NCBI GenBank assembly: GCA_964017195.1
Contig: OZ024891.1
Coordinates: 3,573,920-3,637,919 of the forward strand
Reading direction: 5' to 3'
Source: Siderastrea radians
Lineage: Eukaryota > Cnidaria > Anthozoa > Scleractinia > Rhizangiidae
Length of the DNA: 64,000 nt
Under the pieces are notes generated by a model. That model saw nothing but the letters and a program-made list of their open reading frames with translations, was not told where the DNA came from and made no database searches. This document shows positions 24,813 through 36,750 of the stretch, in pieces; position 1 is the stretch's first letter; every line of letters begins with the position of its first letter. The position numbers and the translations under genes are program-made.

Positions 24813-27800
24813 AAAGGGGTTGCGTTATGGGAATTTTCGCGTTTTCAGGTTAAACCTGTGCAGCAATTAAATCAAAGCACCTTTTGACGTACACGAAATA
24901 AACCTAAAACACCAAGGGGAAGTTATCAAGTGGTTTCCTCAAATGAAGAACAAGCAGAAAGCAGTTTTTGACGATTTTTCTTATACACAAAGGGAGAACT
25001 TGAAAAAGTCGCCTACCACCATTTTCACTACTACGCGACTTTTCTTTTCAAAACACCTCTGAGCACTTTGCAATACGCTTCCGTCAATCATACCTTATAT
25101 GGAAAGTGTGTGATGTTACCGCAATTGAATTGAGCTCGAAGGAATAAAGATAGCGCCAAATTATCCCGTAAATTTGCGCTGGCGAGTCATATATTAACTA
25201 GTAAGAGGCTTTAGAGTCGTTGATGTTGCAAGAATACTTCACGTTTGGTAGATATTTGTAAAGAAATTTCGACATTTCTTCAGAATTAAATACCCGCTCG
25301 GTGGATTATCCTATGCGGTGGATGGTAAGCTTGCGTTTAATCTCGTGAATAAGTTAAACCGAAGTGTGAAGTAAAAATTCTAGCTTTTCTGACCTGAAAA
25401 TAGCATACGACATGTTATTCACCACGAGTGTAAATCTGGCAATATCCCGAAGTGTACGAGGACGAAATTCAGGAGTGGATAGCCGAGGAGTATGCAACGG
25501 GAAAACGAATCATGATCGGCGTGCGATCAACCGATTCGTGAAGAAAATGGGTTTGACAAGAAGAAAGCTGAAGAAACGTACGTAGGACTTGTTGGATTGT
25601 TTTTGCAAGAAACGATGCCACTTCTAGTCACCTATCACCCAAGGAATGGAACACCCGAGGAATGGAATGAAAAACAAAGCATAAGCGCTTTATAACGTTT
25701 ATTGTTCTACGTGAATGTTAACGCTGTGACATGCCAGCAAGAAAAATCTGAAAAATCGCTATTTATAAAATTAAATCGGGAACGGGGAAATATCAAGGAA
25801 AATATTTTAGCACAGTCTCATGTTAACTTCTTCGTTATAGCTCACTGTGATTACCAAAGAACGTGGTAAGCGAAATAGGGCGATGTATCGTCGTGGGTCA
25901 TCGCTAAATTTCACCGAGAACAGTTGCTATTTATAGATGAATCAGAACTTCTCAGATTCATCTATAAATAGCAACTGTTCTCGGTGAAATTCAGTGATCC
26001 TACGACAATACATCGTCCTGTTTCCCTCATCACGTTCTTTGGCAATCGTCTTGAGTTATAACGAAGAAGTAAACTTGAAAGTAAGCTTAAATATTTTCCT
26101 CGATTCCCCGTTCCCGCTTGTAGAAATAACAATTTCCCTATCATGTCACAGCGTTATATGTTTACATTCTCGAAACGTAGAACAACAAACGTTACAAGCG
26201 CATTATAAGCTTATGCTTTATTTTGTTTTTTCAATTCATTCCGGAGGTGATAGGTGATTAGAATTAGCAGTGTTCCTTCCAAAAAAATGCAGCTAGTCAT
26301 ACGTACCTTTCTTCTTGTAAAACCCATTTTCTTCACGAATCGGTTGATCGCACGCCGATCATGATTCGTTTTCCCGTTGCATACTCTATCCACTCCTGAA
26401 TTTCGTCCTCGTACACTTCGGGATATTGTCACATTTATACTCGTGGTGAATAACATGTCGTGTGGGGTGTTACTAAAACGAGTAATGCAGTAACGAGTAA
26501 CGAGTAACGCAGTAACGAGAAAACGAGTAACGGGAAAAGTTTTCCAAGGGTAAAAAATAGAAAACGAGTAACGGGAAAACATTGAAAGGCAAAAATTAAA
26601 AGAAAAAGAGTAACGGTAAAAGATGAAAAGGGTGAAAATTACACTGAATAATAATATTTACTTAGGCATGTAGAACTGTAATAAAACGAATAATGTGACC
26701 TGGTGAAAAATGTTGTATTTAATGTCATTCTCGGGAATGGCTCCATGAAAAAGCTATGAAGAAGTTTTTGTCCGAATTTAATGAATTAATCGATATATAT
26801 TTCAAGTCCCCGTTCTCACTGCAGTGTGTAGCGATATGGTGCATTCGCTAGACTTTGAATAGTAATAGGCAGTGTCTTAGATATACCCGGCAGGCGGGTA
26901 CGGATGTTTGAAGACTATTAAATGCCCGGCAGAGGGGGGCGTAAGGGGGGTCCGAAAACCGCAAAACCGCGCAAAAAAACGTATATATACCGCAATACCG
27001 TATTGAAATTGACCAAAATACCGAAACCGCAGTTTCAAATGTGTAAGCTAAGTTCCCCTTATCGAGTCTTTACGTCGGCCATTCCATAAGAAACAAGAAA
27101 GCCCATTGGGCATTTTAACCGGCCATTCTGACCCTCCCCACCCCTAGGTTTCACAAATGTTAGCGCGATCCTCTCTTTTTACGAACCGGCGTGACGAAAA
27201 GTGTGATTGTGTGACACAATATTTTGACTATAGTGGTACTGGATGACGTAATGTTTAAACTCTGATGACTCAGCTTAACATGATCTCCGGCACATGACAA
27301 AACATGAACAATTTTTTTAAGCGTGTCTCAGATACAGTGATACGGGTTCAACTCAGAACTGACTCAATTCAGTTTTTTATTCCATCCAAGAAATAGAAAC
27401 AAAAAGGTCCAAAAGCTATAATTGTGGCAAACTGCGCGAACTCTTCTTTGACAGGCAAGACAAGACAAGACTTACACATGCAGGAGGTCATGCCATCGCG
27501 TGGGTGAAGTCATCAAGAATCCCTGCATCTTTACCAGTTTAATTTCCCAGCAAAAAAGGGATACTCGAAGAAATAGCATAGACATATGATTTCAACTACA
27601 CATTCGCCTTTCGACACAGCTTGCTGCCCGGGGCTTGCTGTCTTGACGGCTTAGAGAACTGCTCATGCATTGCGTTACAAAATGTCATTCAAGCAAATCA
27701 TACCAAATTTGCATACGGCAGATTTGTGTTTACTCAGGTTAGAATTGACGTGCCGAATTTCTTTCGGATCGCGAAGTTTTAGTTTCCTTCAGACTTTTTT

Positions 27801-29031
27801 GGTTTACTTCGAAGATTTAAAATGTGATATCGACTTCAGCGTAATGAGTGGAACTATTTTTACAAATATAATGCGTTTTTCCAATTAAGACTTCGGGTAT
27901 TATTTCTTCTCATCTGAGTGACCATGTTCATTTCTCACACGTGTCAGCGCAACTAATTAAAAGTATTTGTCCGAGTTTAATATGTTGGTGGAAGTACAGC
28001 AACACAGAACAGGTGAATGTCGGTTCTTTAATAATGTGACTGATGGACTGTGCTTTGCCATTGTTCCTCATTTAAGTGAAATAAATCGAGCGAAATCTTT
28101 CGCGCCGCTAAGCGTACCGCATGTCTGGGACTCCGGGACACATAAACAATAACATACGCGTGCTTCGTTTGAGTCTCGTTTCTCCCTAGCCGTTAAAAAA
28201 CAAGACAAATACAAAAAAACCCAATCTTAACAACCCTTCGCCGTTCATATTTAAATACTGTAAATTAAACGACAAAAACATACGAAGGTAACATTCACAA
28301 GACTTATATGCGCATGCGTCTTATATAAGACAGTACCGCTCTTGAGTACCCGTACCACAAGCTTTACAGCACTTTCTTCGTATGTTAAGCCAACTTGCTT
28401 TCACCAAAAACCGTGTCCATTTTATAAACCGGCGGTCGCCATGGCGACGGCCGGTTAATAAATATGTTGATGTTAATCGAACGTGCGATCATTGAGCTCG
28501 TTACATAATAGAAGTATTGCAGTATTAGTTTATTTAGAGCTGACCTTAATGCTGGTATCTGGATCATGTACTCTGAAGGGTATCCATAAATTCCTTGACT
28601 TTGTGTAACACTAATAATTAACTAAGTTCTGCGTCGGCGAAGGTCTCGAAGTTGCACCTTAAGGGGACTAACCACGTTGGGCTTAATCTGTGGAACTGTG
28701 TGTTCACGCACACGCTTGAATACTGCTGACCATATAACGCAACGTAAAATTTTCGGTATCGAAGAGACCTCAACATTTATAACTTCCACATGGCAAACCG
28801 ATCAAATTTTGTACCAAGCATGCTTTTCGTAATTTGTGTGTTAAAATTTGTCAATTTTGGAGTTAGTTTTCAACCTCAAATATCCCGGAAACGAGCTAGA
28901 GACACCTAGTTGTTCTTGTTTGCATTTCCAATCAGCATTAAATTTCATTCAATATCTTTCCAAGACTGAATTCTTAACAACTGGAAGTCAAGTCAACGTA
29001 ACCAGTCCCCTTAAACAGTCTGATGGAGTGA

Positions 29032-29960
29032 TTAGTAGAGCAGACGATTATTGAAACGGACAACTCTTCCGAAGCGAGTTCTTGCTCCCAGGAGAAACGT
29101 CGCAGAGCTTCCAATCTCTCCTTGGAGCAAAGTGGAATCGTCCGGACAATCTTCAACTTCTTCATCGCTGCTTTCATCATATTCGTCAGCTTCGTCGTTG
29201 TCCAATTCGGCAGTGGGTGCAGCAGCGGTTGCGTCTGCTGTTTTGACCCGCTCGTCAAAGGCAATGGACAGGGTCCCAAAGGGGTTTAGGGCTCCAGACT
29301 CCTGTGTAAAAAAAAGGGGGGGCTCCAGAGCTCCAAGACAGAAAAACTGGGGCTCTAGGGCTCCAAGGCTGTACTCTAGGGCTCCATTTGGCCAGAATCA
29401 GCATTTTTCTGTGGGCTCCAAGTAGTGGCTCTAAGTAGGGCTCCAAGTAGAAAAAGGCTTTGGGCTCCGGGCTCCATGCAGGGCTCCAAGGACCTCCCCT
29501 TTGAGACCCTGAATGGAGACGGGCTTATCTGAGATCTCGCATTGCCTTTGGTACATAAATTCTGGGAGTGTGACATGACATGCCATGGTGGTCTCTTAGC
29601 GTACCGTTCGTTGTCTTACGGCAGCCCTAGAAGAGGACGCCCAGTTTCTAAGAGCATTGCAGTCGGCTGGAGACATATTGACAATTGGTAGAGGTTTCAT
29701 GACAGGAACCTGCGATAGCAACAAACCTCCCTCTGGTTTGGGATACCAAGATCGCCTGCTTGTGTGATAATAAGCTGCCCAAGTGGTAGCACGCTTCACC
29801 GCCTCCTTCATAATTTGCTGAGCCGAATGACCTGCAGTACTCTGCCTTTATCATGTTTGCCTGCTTTACATGTACGGTAGAATGAAAATTTTCCATATCT
29901 AGTGTCATACAGCTCAACAAGTTCTGGAAAGTTATACAACATTGTCGACATATCATTGGA
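29032..29960 (-). pseudogene. Decayed transposon protein, C-terminal part
   Basis: Three frames on the minus strand join into one protein: DMSTMLYNFPELVELYD, then DMENFHSTVHVKQANM and EYCRSFGSA, then KEAVKRATTWAAYYHTSRRS to SRAAVRQRTVR. A stop near 29600 is followed in frame by ETTMACHVTLPEFMYQRQ. The MITE at 29269-29511 interrupts it. After that comes an acidic stretch (ELDNDEADEYDESSDEEVED) and the terminus TRFGRVVRFNNRLLY, with its stop at 29032-29034. I take it as the product of the surrounding 8-bp-duplication element; family not named. Confidence 0.6.
29269..29511. mobile_element. 243-bp hAT-like MITE (CAGGG ends)
   Basis: The ends are CAGGGTCCCAAAGGGG and CCCCTTTGAGACCCTG, flanked by AATGGA on both sides. 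The interior has repeated GGGCTCCAAG-type motifs. CAGGG ends are typical of hAT elements, whose duplications are usually 8 bp; only six flanking bases match here. It interrupts the transposon pseudogene. Confidence 0.8.
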
Positions 29961-30849
29961 TAAAACGGTTAATAATATCAAGCATTAACTGGAAAAGGCT
30001 GAAATTACAAACCACAATGCTTATTTGCGGGTCTTTGTACATTAATGGTCACCGACTGCTGTGTAGCTCGAAAGACCTTGTAAAAATTTAAAACAAAACA
30101 CCGGAAACTAGAGGATCCGCGTGAAAATGTATCGTCCGTATTACCGCAGTTTCTTTTTTTCGCCGATTACCGCGGCCTAAAATTTATAGAAACCGCAAAC
30201 CGCTTAGTCTTGTAAAACCGCAATAACGTATTTTAAAATTACCGCAATACCGCATCACCGCAAACCCTTACGCCCCCCTCCCGGCAGTCCGACATTTTCG
30301 GTGAGTTTTGACCGAAAAGCTTATTCTAACGTTCTGAAAGTATTCGATATTTGTTTAGAATTGCCAAGCGATTCAGAAAAGTATTTTAGTTTGGTAGCTG
30401 ACGAGTTTTCGGAGCTTGTGCATACTACAAATTACGATGTTGGCGACACTTAAAATTATTAGTGGCTAGACCCACCAGTCAGAAACACACAGAATTTCTC
30501 AGTCAAACGTTCTGAAAGAACTGGAAGATTGTTTACAATTACTAAGCGATTAAAAGATCAGTTTGGTTTTGTAGTTGGCGAACTTTCAGAGCTTTAGCAA
30601 GCTATACAATAGCTGGAGCTTTCTTGATCCCTGTCTGACCCGAGCCGTCACGTCACCATACTGTGACATGTCACGGACGCTGTAGAGTTGTAAATGTGGC
30701 CCCCCAAAAAACACGATAGTTTCGAATCACTTACCACCACTATACAAAGTTTAATAGGAAGCCCTTAATAATAGGGTTGCCTCAATAATTACTGTATAAT
30801 TCCCGAAACCAGAGTGCCGGGTATTTAGCCGGGTATTTAGCTGACCTTA

Positions 30850-31327
30850 TGCGCCGATCAATTCGAAACTTCAACATCCCCCCCCCGGGGAAACCCCGGG
30901 CATTTGACTGTACATCGTGCCCGGGGAGGGGGGGATTTGAACGTTCCCTTGGAGGGGTGGGGAATTTGAACCGGATTTATCTCTTGTTCTGACGTAATAC
31001 GCCCGTTAATTTTTTTCGGTTTTTGCGGGTTTGATGGATTTACAAGATAGAATTTCGCTTTTGTTGAGTGAATAACTCTTTCAAAAGGGTCTTTAAAAGA
31101 AGTTTGAAGGTGTCATTCAGCATATCTCTCTCTGAAAGGCGTTAAAGTGTTTGATTGAAGACGAAATGTGTCTTTGAGGAGAGGTAGTTCAGTACTAATT
31201 GGTGGGACATTTTGAATGGCTTTTTTGCCCTGAGGGGAGGGAATTTGAACAAGCCAATCTTTAAAAGTTCAAATGCCCGGGGGGTTGCCCGGGAGGGGGA
31301 TGTTAAACTTTCAAATTGATCGGCGCA
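30850..31327. mobile_element. 478-bp MITE with TTA duplications
   Basis: The inverted ends are TGCGCCGATCAATTCGAAAC and, on the other strand, TGCGCCGATCAATTTGAAAG. Both run into CATCCCCC and CCCGGG-rich stretches. TTA flanks both ends (30847-30849 and 31328-31330). The layout (TGCRCC start, C-run, CCCGGG, TTA target) parallels the 2.7-kb element at 17.4 kb. Confidence 0.82.
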
Positions 31328-31424
31328 TTAATAGCCGTGTCTACATGCCCGGCAGTTCCCTCAGAGGTTTCAAATACATTTTTCAAATTATTGAACTAAT
31401 ATTTCAGTGATATTGATGAGGGTT

Positions 31425-32231
31425 GTCCAATACACCCAAACTGACTCGATTCGTCTAAGGTAGTGACGACTCGTCTCGATTCGACTCGAATCATCCGTTG
31501 TGTAGTCGATTCGACTAACTGGAAAGTCGATTTGCAAGACACTTAGAAAAAATCACACAAGAAGGCGAACAGGGCGGGCTGAAAAAGTGGTCGAATCGAC
31601 TCGATTCGAGTCGATTCGACTCGAATCATCCGTTGTGTAGTCGATTCGACTAACTGGAAAGTCGATTTGCAAGACACTTAGAAAAAATCACTCAAGAAGG
31701 CGAACAGGGCGGGCTGAAAAAGTGGTCGAATCGACTCGATTCGAGTCGATTCGACTCAAATCGTCCGTTGTGTAGTCGATTCGACGATTCGAGTCGATTC
31801 GACTCAAATCGTCCGTTGTGTAGTCGATTCGACTAACTGGGAAGTCGATTTGCAAGACACTTAGAAAAAATCACACAAGAAGGCGAACAGGGCGGGCTGA
31901 AAAAGTCAGTGACGCTTTAAGAACGAGAAAGGTCCATGTTATGCGTTCCTTGTTATGTCTTATTGTGTCACGCGCACATACTTGAAGGACTTTACGACCT
32001 GATTTCCGTTGAGTCGAATCGACTTTTAGGAATACGAATCGCCTCGAATCGAGTCGATTCGAGTCGATTCGTCAAAATTTTTCACCTCCCTGCGCATTTA
32101 TTCGCGACCTGACTTCCGGTAAGTCGAGTTCCGCTAAACGGTCTTCCGGTGAGTCGGAAGTCTTTGATCCTCGAGCTGACTCGAATCGTCTTTGCTTTAA
32201 GACGATTCGACTCAGTTTGGGTGTATTGGAC
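31425..32231. mobile_element. Inverted-end element filled with CGATTCGAGTCGA tandem repeats
   Basis: The ends are GTCCAATACACCCAAACTGA and its inverted copy. Inside, a unit of about 135 bp with self-complementary TCGACTCGATTCGAGTCGA recurs (phase marker CCGTTGTGTAG near 31.5, 31.63, 31.77 and 31.82 kb). A 12-base direct repeat AGTGATATTGAT lies just outside each end (31406-31417 and 32235-32246), separated from the inverted ends by a few bases. No coding potential. Confidence 0.7.
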
Positions 32232-33385
32232 ATGAGTGATATTGATAAAAACGAATAATCAGTGTTTCTGTTGATGAATCTATTTATACATAAAAGCGAT
32301 TGCAGGAATGAAGCGAAACTCAAACTTGGTGGCTCTGGCTAAAAGTGTCGAGAAAATAGTGATTTTCGACTGTGCACAAACTCAGAAAATTCGTCACCTA
32401 CAAAACCAAATTGCTTTTTTAAATTGCTTAGTAATTCTAAACAAACTTCTAATACCCCCGGGACGTTTGAATGAGAAATTCTGTGCGTTTCTGACTGGCG
32501 GGTCTAGCTGCTAATAACTCTATTAAACAAAGTGTCGCAAACATCGCAATTTTCTAGTATGCACACGCTCAGAAAACTCGTCAACTACCAAACTAAAATA
32601 CTTTTCTGAATAGCGTTACTTACTTACTTTTCTGAATATACTTATTATTTGTTATTTTTAGTTGCCCAGGGCACCCACTTATAACAGCTTTTGCTGACGG
32701 ACATTATTATTACTATTATTATTATTATTAGCCTGGCAATTCTAAACAAATATCGAATACTCTCAGAACGTTAGAATAAGCCTTTCAGACTGCCAGGTAT
32801 TTAAGTCTTGAAACACCCGTACCGGGCTGCTGGGTATCTAGACACTGCCTATTTACTATTAAAAGTCTAGCGAATGCACCATCGCTGCACACTGCAGTGA
32901 GAACGGGGAATTGAAATATATATTTCGACTAATTCATTAAATTCGGACAAAAACTCCTCTTCATAGCTTTTTTTATGGAGCCTGCCCGAGAATGACATTA
33001 AATACATTTTTCACCAACACACATCAAAGGCTTCCAGGTCATATTATTCGTTTTATTTAATGCAATTCTACATTGCCTAGGTAATTATTATTATTTAGTG
33101 TAATTTTCACCCCTTTCAGTTTTTTTTACCGTTACTCTTTTTGTTTATTTCTGCCTTTCAATTTTTTTCCCGTTACTCGTTTTCTATTTTTTACCCTTGG
33201 AAAATTTTTCCCGTTACTCGTTTTCTCGTTACTGCGTTACTCGTTACTCGTTACTGCATTACTCGTTTTAGTAACACCCATGTCGTGTGCTATTTTCAGG
33301 TCAGAAAAGCTAGAATTATTACTTCACACTTTGGTTTAGCTTATTCGCGAGTTTAAACGCACGCTTACCATCCGCCGCATAGGAT

Positions 33386-33608
33386 TGTACGAGAATATTT
33401 CGAGGACTGTATTTTATTCAGGTTCCGTAGGCTCCACTTCAGGAATATCACATCAGTCACAGGCTCGATTCCACGAAGAAAGACAAGAAAACTTCTTAGG
33501 TTTCACATTCCGCACAAGATGGCTTCTCTCAAAAACGAAAAGGTACAGAACGTTCTCACAAAATCCCAGAAACACTTGCGATCTCATAAACGATTACATC
33601 ATCGCGTA
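33386..33608. mobile_element. 223-bp insertion with 8-bp target duplication
   Basis: CATAGGAT flanks both sides (33378-33385 and 33609-33616). The opposite palindrome arm near 25.31 kb keeps the empty site, with a single CATAGGAT in inverted orientation. Its own termini are not clearly inverted repeats. A short open frame across it has no recognisable similarity. Confidence 0.72.
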
Positions 33609-34689
33609 CATAGGATAATCCACCGAGCGGGTATTTAATTCTGAAGAAATGTCGAAATTTCTTTACAAATATCTACCAAACGTGAAGTATTCTTGCAACA
33701 TCAACGACTCTAAAGCCTCTTACTAGTCAATATATGACTCGCCAGCGCAAATTTACGGGATAATTTGGCGCCATCCTTATTCCTTCGAGCTCAATTCAAT
33801 TGCGGTAACATCACACACTTCCATATAAGGTATGATTGACGGAAGCGTATTGCAAAGTGCTAAGAGGTGTTTTGAAAAGAAAAGTCGCGTAGTAGTGAAA
33901 ATGGTGGTAATTTTTCCAAGTTGCAATCCATTTTCGTCCTTACCATCCTCAGCTAAAGAAACTTATTTATAATTTGAGAAAAACAGTGGACGATTTTCAA
34001 ACAAAATTTGAGCCATTACTCCCGGTTTCCTTGCATTCGAAAATACCTTTTAACTTTTTAAAGTAAAGCACTGTAATGGTGAAAATAGACCCCGGGAAAA
34101 TAGGTGATAGAACGCCTTTAACAGCAGCTAGTTATGTTCTACCAACTTACTTAACTTATGAATAGGCACCTTCACATCTGAGAACGAGTAAGAGCCTTTC
34201 CACCTAGTGCGCAGGCCTGGGATTATCACATGATACACCACTCTTTTCCGGAGCCTTCCTCTCTACTGGTCGGCTGCAATTGGAAGGTGAATTTGAAATT
34301 CGTACTCGTACTCGTAGTCTGATGAAAAGGCCGCATAAAACTAAACAGGCTACTATTTTAAATGCTCATCCAGAGGCAAGTACTCGCCAGAATGATAGCA
34401 TGAAATGCTTGTACTGAAATATCAATTCTCAACGCTGTTTTCGAGGTTTGGTGGAAGATCAAGATACCTCTTAGCCAACTTGGCCTCAACGATAATTTTC
34501 TTCGTTTTTCGTTCTGAGACCCCACTGGCTATAAAGAACGAGCGGATCTGGGAACGAGAACGACTTACCGAACGTGGCGCACCTGTGGTTCAACCACCTG
34601 TCAAAGCTCAACATCGCAGCCTAAATAAACAACGCGAACAATCGATATCCTATTCCTTAACATATCAATTACACTAAGATTTCTGATTG

Positions 34690-36400
34690 CAGCATTCGGA
34701 GATCGTAAGGTTCGCTTTCTCTGCTCGTTCTTTTCTCTTCGATGATCGATTGTTCTTTGGTTCATTCTCAACACAACTTTGACGGCCGAGGTCACAGCAC
34801 TGTTTGGTCACCAGTGTTGGACCCACAATACGTCACCAGTCACTGCAAGTCTTGCACTGATTGGCTGTTGTATGACAGCTAGTGACACATTTTCCTAGTC
34901 GCTAGTAATTTTTTTTTTGGGGGGGGGGGAAGTATATTTTTACAGTAAACGATAAACTGATGGAGAGAGGGAATTAGCAACTGGTTGATTTGGTATGGGA
35001 CGATTACGTGGAATATTGAATGGGATTTGCTTTAATAGAAAACATTGGCAGCTGTTTCTTTACGCTAAGCAACGGGCTGACGCTTACTTCACGACAAACG
35101 CATTTCAGGGGTTTGGAATGTTGGATATTTCATGGACAGACATGAGACAGCCATGAACTCAAATTTACATCTTGACCGATCGAAGTGTGCTTTCTTTTCA
35201 TTTTACCAGAATGTTGGTGACGCGTTTTCACAGTACAATTATGGAAGAGGCCGAGCTGGAGATCTGGATCCGACAAAGGATGCAGAAGTGGACTGTGCAA
35301 GAGGACGTGAACGCCTAATTAGCAACCTCCAGATAACACTACGAGTACGAGATTGAATACTAGTATGACTCTTCAATTCCTGATTGCGGGCTTTAGATTG
35401 TGCTCTTACACACCAATATCGTTCTTATATCATCGTTCTCTACTGGTCAGCAACAGAGAGGAACGAGAGCTCTGAGAACGGAGCTATTCAGTTGAATTTC
35501 GAAAGTTGTACCGCTACTAAATCTCCTACTTGTAGTCCGATCTAAACAGGTCGCTTTTCAGAAATGACGTAGTTGTGTACTTCAAATAAAAGCTACTGAG
35601 CAGTATTTTTGATGTTCTTTAGTGCCACTCGTTATGCAATATTTTGATTAAACTTATTTGCTCCTTGTCCATTCAGTTAAGTTTATATACTTTTGTTCAT
35701 AGGAATAAAGACTGGCTGCCTGCAATACTGAAATGGTGTTTTTATAGTAGAGTCGAATTGTCTGTCTGGGTCATACTCAAGCAAACAACGTTTATTTCAG
35801 TGAATCGGTATAAAAACGGAGATAAGGTGACGCGCGTCCACCAAGTTAGTTCATCTCGACAAGACATATAAAAGCCGATAGTTCCTTAATGGAGGGATAA
35901 TCCGTTTTACTTCCATAACAGACGAACTTAAGATTATGTGCCCAATTTTTCTCAGACCTGTCTAGCTCTAATGAAAAAAGGCCATTATCTCTCTGATACT
36001 TACCAGGGCAAACACCTTTTTGTTACCAGTCTGGTTATGAGATAGTTTACGTATCCGAGGGAACTATCGGCTCCAGTGTGTTTCAGAAAGACGCTCTAAA
36101 CCTGGGAACGCGTAAACATGCAGACTTGCACCGGTCTTATCTACTGAATAGGAGACGACCTGCGAGACGCACATACTGTATCGACGAACTAAACTAACTC
36201 TGTTTGCAAAAGTTTAGCCAAGAGGAAGAATTTTCTTTCTATATGTAAACGGGCAGACGTTTTCGTCAATCTTCTTCACTGACATTCTAACACATTTACT
36301 GTTCTCTTGCAGCGTACATGGACATGTTAGCTTTTAATTCTCTATATACCACGGAATTTAATGAGCGATATGATGTTGATCACGACGGATTTCTTATCTT
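34690..36400 (+). pseudogene. EF-hand CREC-family gene, decayed copy 1
   Basis: Remnants aligned to the functional gene at 55.1 kb: the signal-peptide exon at 34.69-34.80 kb, with the ATG changed to ATT (34694-34696); the first EF-hand exon at 35.2-35.3 kb (GAAGAGGCCGAGCTGGAGAT), with frame-breaking changes; a trace of exon 4 near 35.7 kb; and exon 5 after an intact CTCTTGCAG acceptor at 36.31 kb. The second half of exon 1 and most of intron 1 are deleted at a GTCACAGCACTG junction. Exon 3 is missing. No product is expected. Confidence 0.82.
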
Positions 36401-36744
36401 TTGGGCAAACTGGTTCGAAGGCGGGGACTTCAACAAAAAGGAAACTTTAGTCGGCCAATATTTGAACTACGACAACGAGTCTTCCTCGGGGCAAGGGGTA
36501 TATTCTCTTTAGGATCACTTAGAAAATGGTGGGTCCGTATACGTGGATTTTTACTGTGCTCGTAGTTGCGACAGCAATAAGTGGAAACTAAATTTCAGTC
36601 AGCCGAAAACTCAGTGTTCAGTATATCAATCAAGAGTACCATGATTTTCAATTTAATCTTTTCAGGGTTTGTGGGAGAATTCGCAAAACCATTCAATGCT
36701 ACAAGGGGACAAATATCTTGAACAACACATAAAACAAAGAATGC

Positions 36745-36750
36745 TTTATT
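36745..36750 (-). terminator. Polyadenylation signal of cysteine-rich gene 2
   Basis: AATAAA on the minus strand, about 680 bp past the stop codon, in the same position as in copy 3 relative to the shared block end. Confidence 0.5.

Larger units (their letters stand above)
26933..30279 (-). mobile_element. 3.35-kb nested DNA transposon with 8-bp target duplication
   Basis: The inverted ends are AGGGGGGCGTAAGGG, perfect over 15 bp. They are followed on both sides by arrays of ACCGCAA-type repeats and flanked by CCCGGCAG (26925-26932 and 30280-30287). Eight-base duplications fit hAT or related superfamilies. A decayed coding region on the minus strand lies at 29.03-29.96 kb. From 27.06 to 28.9 kb I see nothing supportable. 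Confidence 0.78.
26465..33279. mobile_element. 6.8-kb long-TIR transposon, Mutator-like, with 10-bp target duplication
   Basis: The flanks are exact 10-bp direct repeats ATGTCGTGTG (26455-26464 and 33280-33289). The termini are inverted repeats of roughly 430-490 bp, beginning GGGTGTTACTAAAACGAGTA and rich in the motif GTAACGAG. Long terminal repeats with 9-11 bp duplications are the hallmark of Mutator-like elements. No transposase is readable, so it is non-autonomous. It sits in the right arm of the palindrome. Confidence 0.85.
25014..33909. mobile_element. Near-perfect palindromic (foldback) element, arms about 0.9 kb, split by later insertions
   Basis: The left arm (25014-25943) is the inverted copy of 25955-26464 joined to 33290-33909, around an 11-base centre. 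Outer ends are TACCACCATTTTCAC and its complement. The paralogous site near 39.05 kb lacks the element; the junction fits duplication of a TA dinucleotide. Net length without later insertions is about 1.84 kb. A short stretch in the arms (INRFVKKMGFTRRK on the minus strand near 26.3 kb) looks like a basic DNA-binding segment, but no full transposase is present. Confidence 0.82.
24813..36620. repeat. Segmental duplication, EF-hand gene block copy 1 (with large insertions)
   Basis: Host-derived parts are 24813-25013 and 33910-36620. They align with 38936-42440 and with the functional locus from 53866. The 8.9 kb between those parts is nested mobile DNA that is absent from the paralogue at about 39.05 kb. 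Confidence 0.82.

Noticed and set aside
26211..26582. Minus-strand 123-codon frame
   Set aside because: It crosses the boundary between the palindrome arm and the 6.8-kb element's repeat-rich end, so it is chimeric by insertion.
31425..32231. CRISPR-like array
   Set aside because: Repeats are long, self-complementary and directly tandem, and the genome is eukaryotic.
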